NCBI GenBank assembly: GCA_028291345.1
Contig: JAQGIF010000012.1
Span: forward strand, 1 to 45,752
DNA: 45,752 nt
Origin: Rhodospirillales bacterium
Lineage (GTDB): Bacteria > Pseudomonadota > Alphaproteobacteria > BOG-932 > Roseiterribacteraceae
Direction: 5' to 3'
Shown here: piece after piece, positions 43,196 to 45,752 of the stretch
How the letters are laid out: each line of letters opens with the position of its first letter
How positions within the stretch are numbered: the first letter of the stretch is position 1
Notes under the pieces: model-generated
What the model saw: only the letters and a program-made list of their open reading frames with translations
The model's database searches: none
Told to the model about the DNA's origin: nothing
Position numbers and translations under genes: made by a program

Positions 43196-45411
43196 GCACC
43201 CCAGACGCAAAAATGCCCATCGAAAAAGCAGCCGCGCTGGCCAAGGAACATGGCCTGTCGCCATCGGAATATGAGCGGATGCTCGCCATCGTGGGTCGCC
43301 AGCCGACCCTGACCGAGATCGGCATATTCGGGGCGATGTGGTCTGAGCATTGTTCTTACAAGTCGTCGAAGAACTGGCTGAAGAAGCTACCGACCGAAGG
43401 TCCGCGCGTGATATGCGGCCCGGGCGAGAATGCCGGCGTGATCGATATCGGCCACGGCCAGGCTCTGGTTTTCAAGATGGAAAGCCATAACCACCCATCC
43501 TTTATTGAGCCCTATCAGGGCGCGGCGACCGGTGTCGGCGGCATCATGCGTGACGTGTTCACCATGGGCGCGCGACCGATCGCCAATATGAACGCGCTGC
43601 GCTTCGGCGACCCCAGCCATCCCAAGACCCGCCATCTCGTGGCCGGCGTCGTCGCCGGCATCGGCGATTACGGCAACTGCATGGGCGTGCCGACCGTCGG
43701 CGGCGAGACCAATTTCCACGCCGCCTATAACGGCAACATTCTGGTCAATGCGATGACGGTCGGGCTAGCCGATTCCAGCAAGATCTTCTATTCGGCCGCC
43801 GCCGGCATCGGCAATTCGGTCGTCTATGTCGGCTCCAAAACCGGCCGCGACGGCATCAAGGGCGCGGTGATGGCGTCGGACGTCTTCACCGAAGGCGGCG
43901 AGTCCCAGCGCCCGACCGTGCAGGTCGGCGACCCCTTCGCCGAAAAGCTGCTGCTCGAGGCCTGCCTGGAGCTGATGGCGACCGACGCCATCGTTGCCAT
44001 CCAGGATATGGGCGCGGCCGGCATGACCTCATCGGCGATCGAGATGGCGGCTAAGGGCAAGATGGGCATCGAGATCGATCTCGACCTGGTGCCGCAACGT
44101 GAAGAAGGTATGTCGGCCTATGAGATCATGCTGTCGGAAAGTCAGGAGCGGATGGTCATCATCCTGAAGCCCGGGCGCGAAGGCGACGCGGCGGCGATCT
44201 TCAAGAAATGGGAACTCGATTTTGCGGTGATCGGCCATCTGACCGATAGCCACCGGCTGGTCCTGACCCGCCATGGCAATGTCGAGGCCGACCTGCCGGT
44301 GCTGCCGCTGGTCGACGAGGCTCCGCTCTATGATCGGCCGACCGAGCCAACCCCTGCCCCGACGCCTATCTCGGCCGCCGATTATCCGCTGCCCGCGCCG
44401 GCCTTGGAGGTGCTGAAGAAACTCGTCGGCTGCCCCGATCTCGCCTCTCGTCGCTGGATCGCCGAGCAATATGACAGTCTCGTCCGCGGCGACACGCTGG
44501 CGGGCCCCGGCCAGGCCGATGCCGCCATCGTGCGGCTGCCCGACAATGACGGAAATGAAAGCGGGCGGGCGATTGCTATCACCACCGACTGTACGCCGCG
44601 CTATGTCTTCGCCGATCCCAAGATGGGCGGACGGCAGGCAGTCGCCGAAGCGTGGCGCAATCTGACAGCGAGCGGCGCCTTGCCCATCGCCGTGACCGAC
44701 AATATGAATTTCGGCAATCCCGAAAAGCCTAGGATCATGGGGCAGTTCGCCTATGCCATCGAGGGGATGGCCGAGGCCTGCTCGGCTTTGTCCTTCCCGG
44801 TCGTGTCGGGCAATGTCAGCCTTTATAATGCGACCGGCGCGGACCCGATCCTGCCAACACCGGCGATCGGCGCAGTCGGGCTGATCGAGGACGCGACCCG
44901 GACCGCCCGCATCGCCTTCCCAGCCGCCGGCCTGACCATTCTCCTGGTCGGCGAGAATAAAAGCGAACTCGGTCAGTCGATCTATCTGCGTGAGATTCAC
45001 GGCGCCGAAAAAGGCGCGCCGCCCGTAGTCGACCTCAAGGCCGAGCGGCACCATGGCGATTTCGTGCGCGGGCTCATTGCCGGCGGGGCGGTGTCGGCCT
45101 GCCATGACGTCTCCGATGGCGGGCTTCTGGTCGCGCTGGCTGAAATGGCGATGGCCGGCGGTATCGGCGCGACTTTAGAGCTGCCCGCCGACCCTGCCCT
45201 CCTGTTCGGCGAGGACCAGGCGCGCTATATAATCATTACCGCCACACCCGAGCCGGTTCTCAGCCGCGCCCGCGCGGCATCGGTGCCGATGAGCCGTTTG
45301 GGCGTGACGGGCGGCGATGCGCTGATCCTGGCGGGCGAGAGCATCGCGATCTCGGCGCTGAAGAACGCACACGAAAGCTGGCTGCCGAACTATATGGCCG
45401 GTCAGGATTAG
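43192..45411 (+). CDS. purL: FGAM synthase large subunit PurL
   Basis: ATP-dependent formation of formylglycinamidine ribonucleotide, with PurS and PurQ. The 739-residue size is the small, three-subunit form. Landmarks are [20 protein letters not shown], the ATP-binding [48 protein letters not shown] and in the second half [19 protein letters not shown] and [17 protein letters not shown]. All standard. Coupled to purQ and followed 38 bases later by bolA. Confidence 0.97.
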   Translation: MSTPDAKMPIEKAAALAKEHGLSPSEYERMLAIVGRQPTLTEIGIFGAMWSEHCSYKSSKNWLKKLPTEGPRVICGPGENAGVIDIGHGQALVFKMESHNHPSFIEPYQGAATGVGGIMRDVFTMGARPIANMNALRFGDPSHPKTRHLVAGVVAGIGDYGNCMGVPTVGGETNFHAAYNGNILVNAMTVGLADSSKIFYSAAAGIGNSVVYVGSKTGRDGIKGAVMASDVFTEGGESQRPTVQVGDPFAEKLLLEACLELMATDAIVAIQDMGAAGMTSSAIEMAAKGKMGIEIDLDLVPQREEGMSAYEIMLSESQERMVIILKPGREGDAAAIFKKWELDFAVIGHLTDSHRLVLTRHGNVEADLPVLPLVDEAPLYDRPTEPTPAPTPISAADYPLPAPALEVLKKLVGCPDLASRRWIAEQYDSLVRGDTLAGPGQADAAIVRLPDNDGNESGRAIAITTDCTPRYVFADPKMGGRQAVAEAWRNLTASGALPIAVTDNMNFGNPEKPRIMGQFAYAIEGMAEACSALSFPVVSGNVSLYNATGADPILPTPAIGAVGLIEDATRTARIAFPAAGLTILLVGENKSELGQSIYLREIHGAEKGAPPVVDLKAERHHGDFVRGLIAGGAVSACHDVSDGGLLVALAEMAMAGGIGATLELPADPALLFGEDQARYIIITATPEPVLSRARAASVPMSRLGVTGGDALILAGESIAISALKNAHESWLPNYMAGQD

Positions 45412-45449
45412 ACCCCTTAGGGATTTGAGACGGAAAGGCTGGACGCCAT

Positions 45450-45680
45450 ATGGCAATGGACCCGCAATCGATCGAACGTATGATCAAGGACGCGCTGCCG
45501 GATGCGACAGTACGTATCGACGACTTACGGGGTGACGGCGACCATTACGCTGCCTATGTAGTATCTTCGGCTTTCAAGGGATTGTCCCGCATCCAGCAGC
45601 ACCAGCTTGTCTATGCTGCGCTGAAGGGGCGGATGGGTAACGAGTTACACGCGCTGGCGCTGCAGACCGCGGCCGAATAG
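45450..45680 (+). CDS. BolA/IbaG family protein
   Basis: A 76-residue protein with the BolA fold: VRIDDLRGDGDHYAAYVVSS, FKGLSRIQQHQLVYAALKGRM, and HALALQTAAE. The His in GDGDHYAAYV and the later conserved His are likely [2Fe-2S] ligands shared with a monothiol glutaredoxin. The next gene, only 25 bases away, encodes just such a glutaredoxin, so the pair probably makes an iron-sulfur sensor or carrier. purL-bolA-grxD is a common alphaproteobacterial order. Confidence 0.92.
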   Translation: MAMDPQSIERMIKDALPDATVRIDDLRGDGDHYAAYVVSSAFKGLSRIQQHQLVYAALKGRMGNELHALALQTAAE

Positions 45681-45705
45681 CAGCGACAAGAAAAGGAGAT
45701 ATGCG

Positions 45706-45752
45706 ATGAGCGACAACCCGGTTTTCCAGCAGATCACGAATGAGATCAGCGC
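45706..45752 (+). CDS. grxD: monothiol glutaredoxin, 5' end only
   Basis: The last 47 bases of the window start a frame MSDNPVFQQITNEIS after a strong AAAAGGAGAT ribosome site. This opening resembles the N-terminus of Grx4-type monothiol glutaredoxins, whose CGFS active site would lie beyond the edge. The assignment leans on context after purL and bolA, because only 15 residues can be read. The ATG at 45701 stops after two codons and is not the start. Confidence 0.7.
   Translation, partial: MSDNPVFQQITNEIS

Overview
The window is about 45.7 kb of GC-rich (roughly 60% or more by eye) alphaproteobacterial chromosome, most likely Sphingomonadales. The support is the gene order rpsF-rpsR-DUF2232-rplI-dnaB, the four-cysteine PurF, the purL-bolA-grxD run, a DUF3617 protein, and remnants of a two-domain retropepsin-like protease family that I associate with sphingomonads. 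No organism name can be read from the sequence. Most of it is a conserved housekeeping backbone. I see no phage, integrase, transposase, CRISPR array, tRNA or rRNA gene.

Layout. 0-5.5 kb: a leftward fatty-acid and cell-wall cluster (fabD-fabG-acpP-fabF-mltG-gmk), with a tiny DUF3309 membrane peptide at the edge. 5.5-9.8 kb: a rightward ribosomal and replication cluster (rpsF-rpsR-DUF2232-rplI-dnaB), with a structured leader before rpsF and a cluster of DnaA-box-like sites before dnaB. 9.9-13.6 kb: mlaE-mlaF lipid transporter genes, then a cytochrome c-PQQ dehydrogenase fusion. 13.6-14.1 kb: the corpse of a MNT/HEPN toxin-antitoxin pair. 14.3-18.5 kb: radA-cvpA-purF-SDR. 18.5-25.9 kb: ogt, a bestrophin-family channel, der-bamB-yfgM-like, an NRDE protein, and purC-purS.

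25.9-42.4 kb is an accessory-looking stretch between purS and purQ, genes that are usually neighbours. It holds a base-excision glycosylase, NAD kinase, an exported MsrB/MsrA pair, an aldo/keto reductase, a two-gene unit of unknown function (30.2-31.3 kb), a DUF3617 protein, an MFS pump beside a beheaded ArsR-type regulator, an ABC exporter, a heavily decayed protease gene, an orphan substrate-binding lipoprotein, an exported amidohydrolase, and a cupin-KirBac-MbfA operon. 42.5 kb to the end returns to backbone with purQ-purL-bolA-grxD.

Together the genes cover type II fatty-acid synthesis, five purine enzymes or subunits (purF, purC, purS, purQ, purL) in three separate blocks, ribosome and replisome parts, envelope upkeep, and oxidative or iron stress repair. 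I found no clearly new multi-gene system. The best leads are the DnaA-box cluster before dnaB, the decaying MNT/HEPN and protease genes, the split purine operon, and the unknown gene pair at 30.2-31.3 kb.
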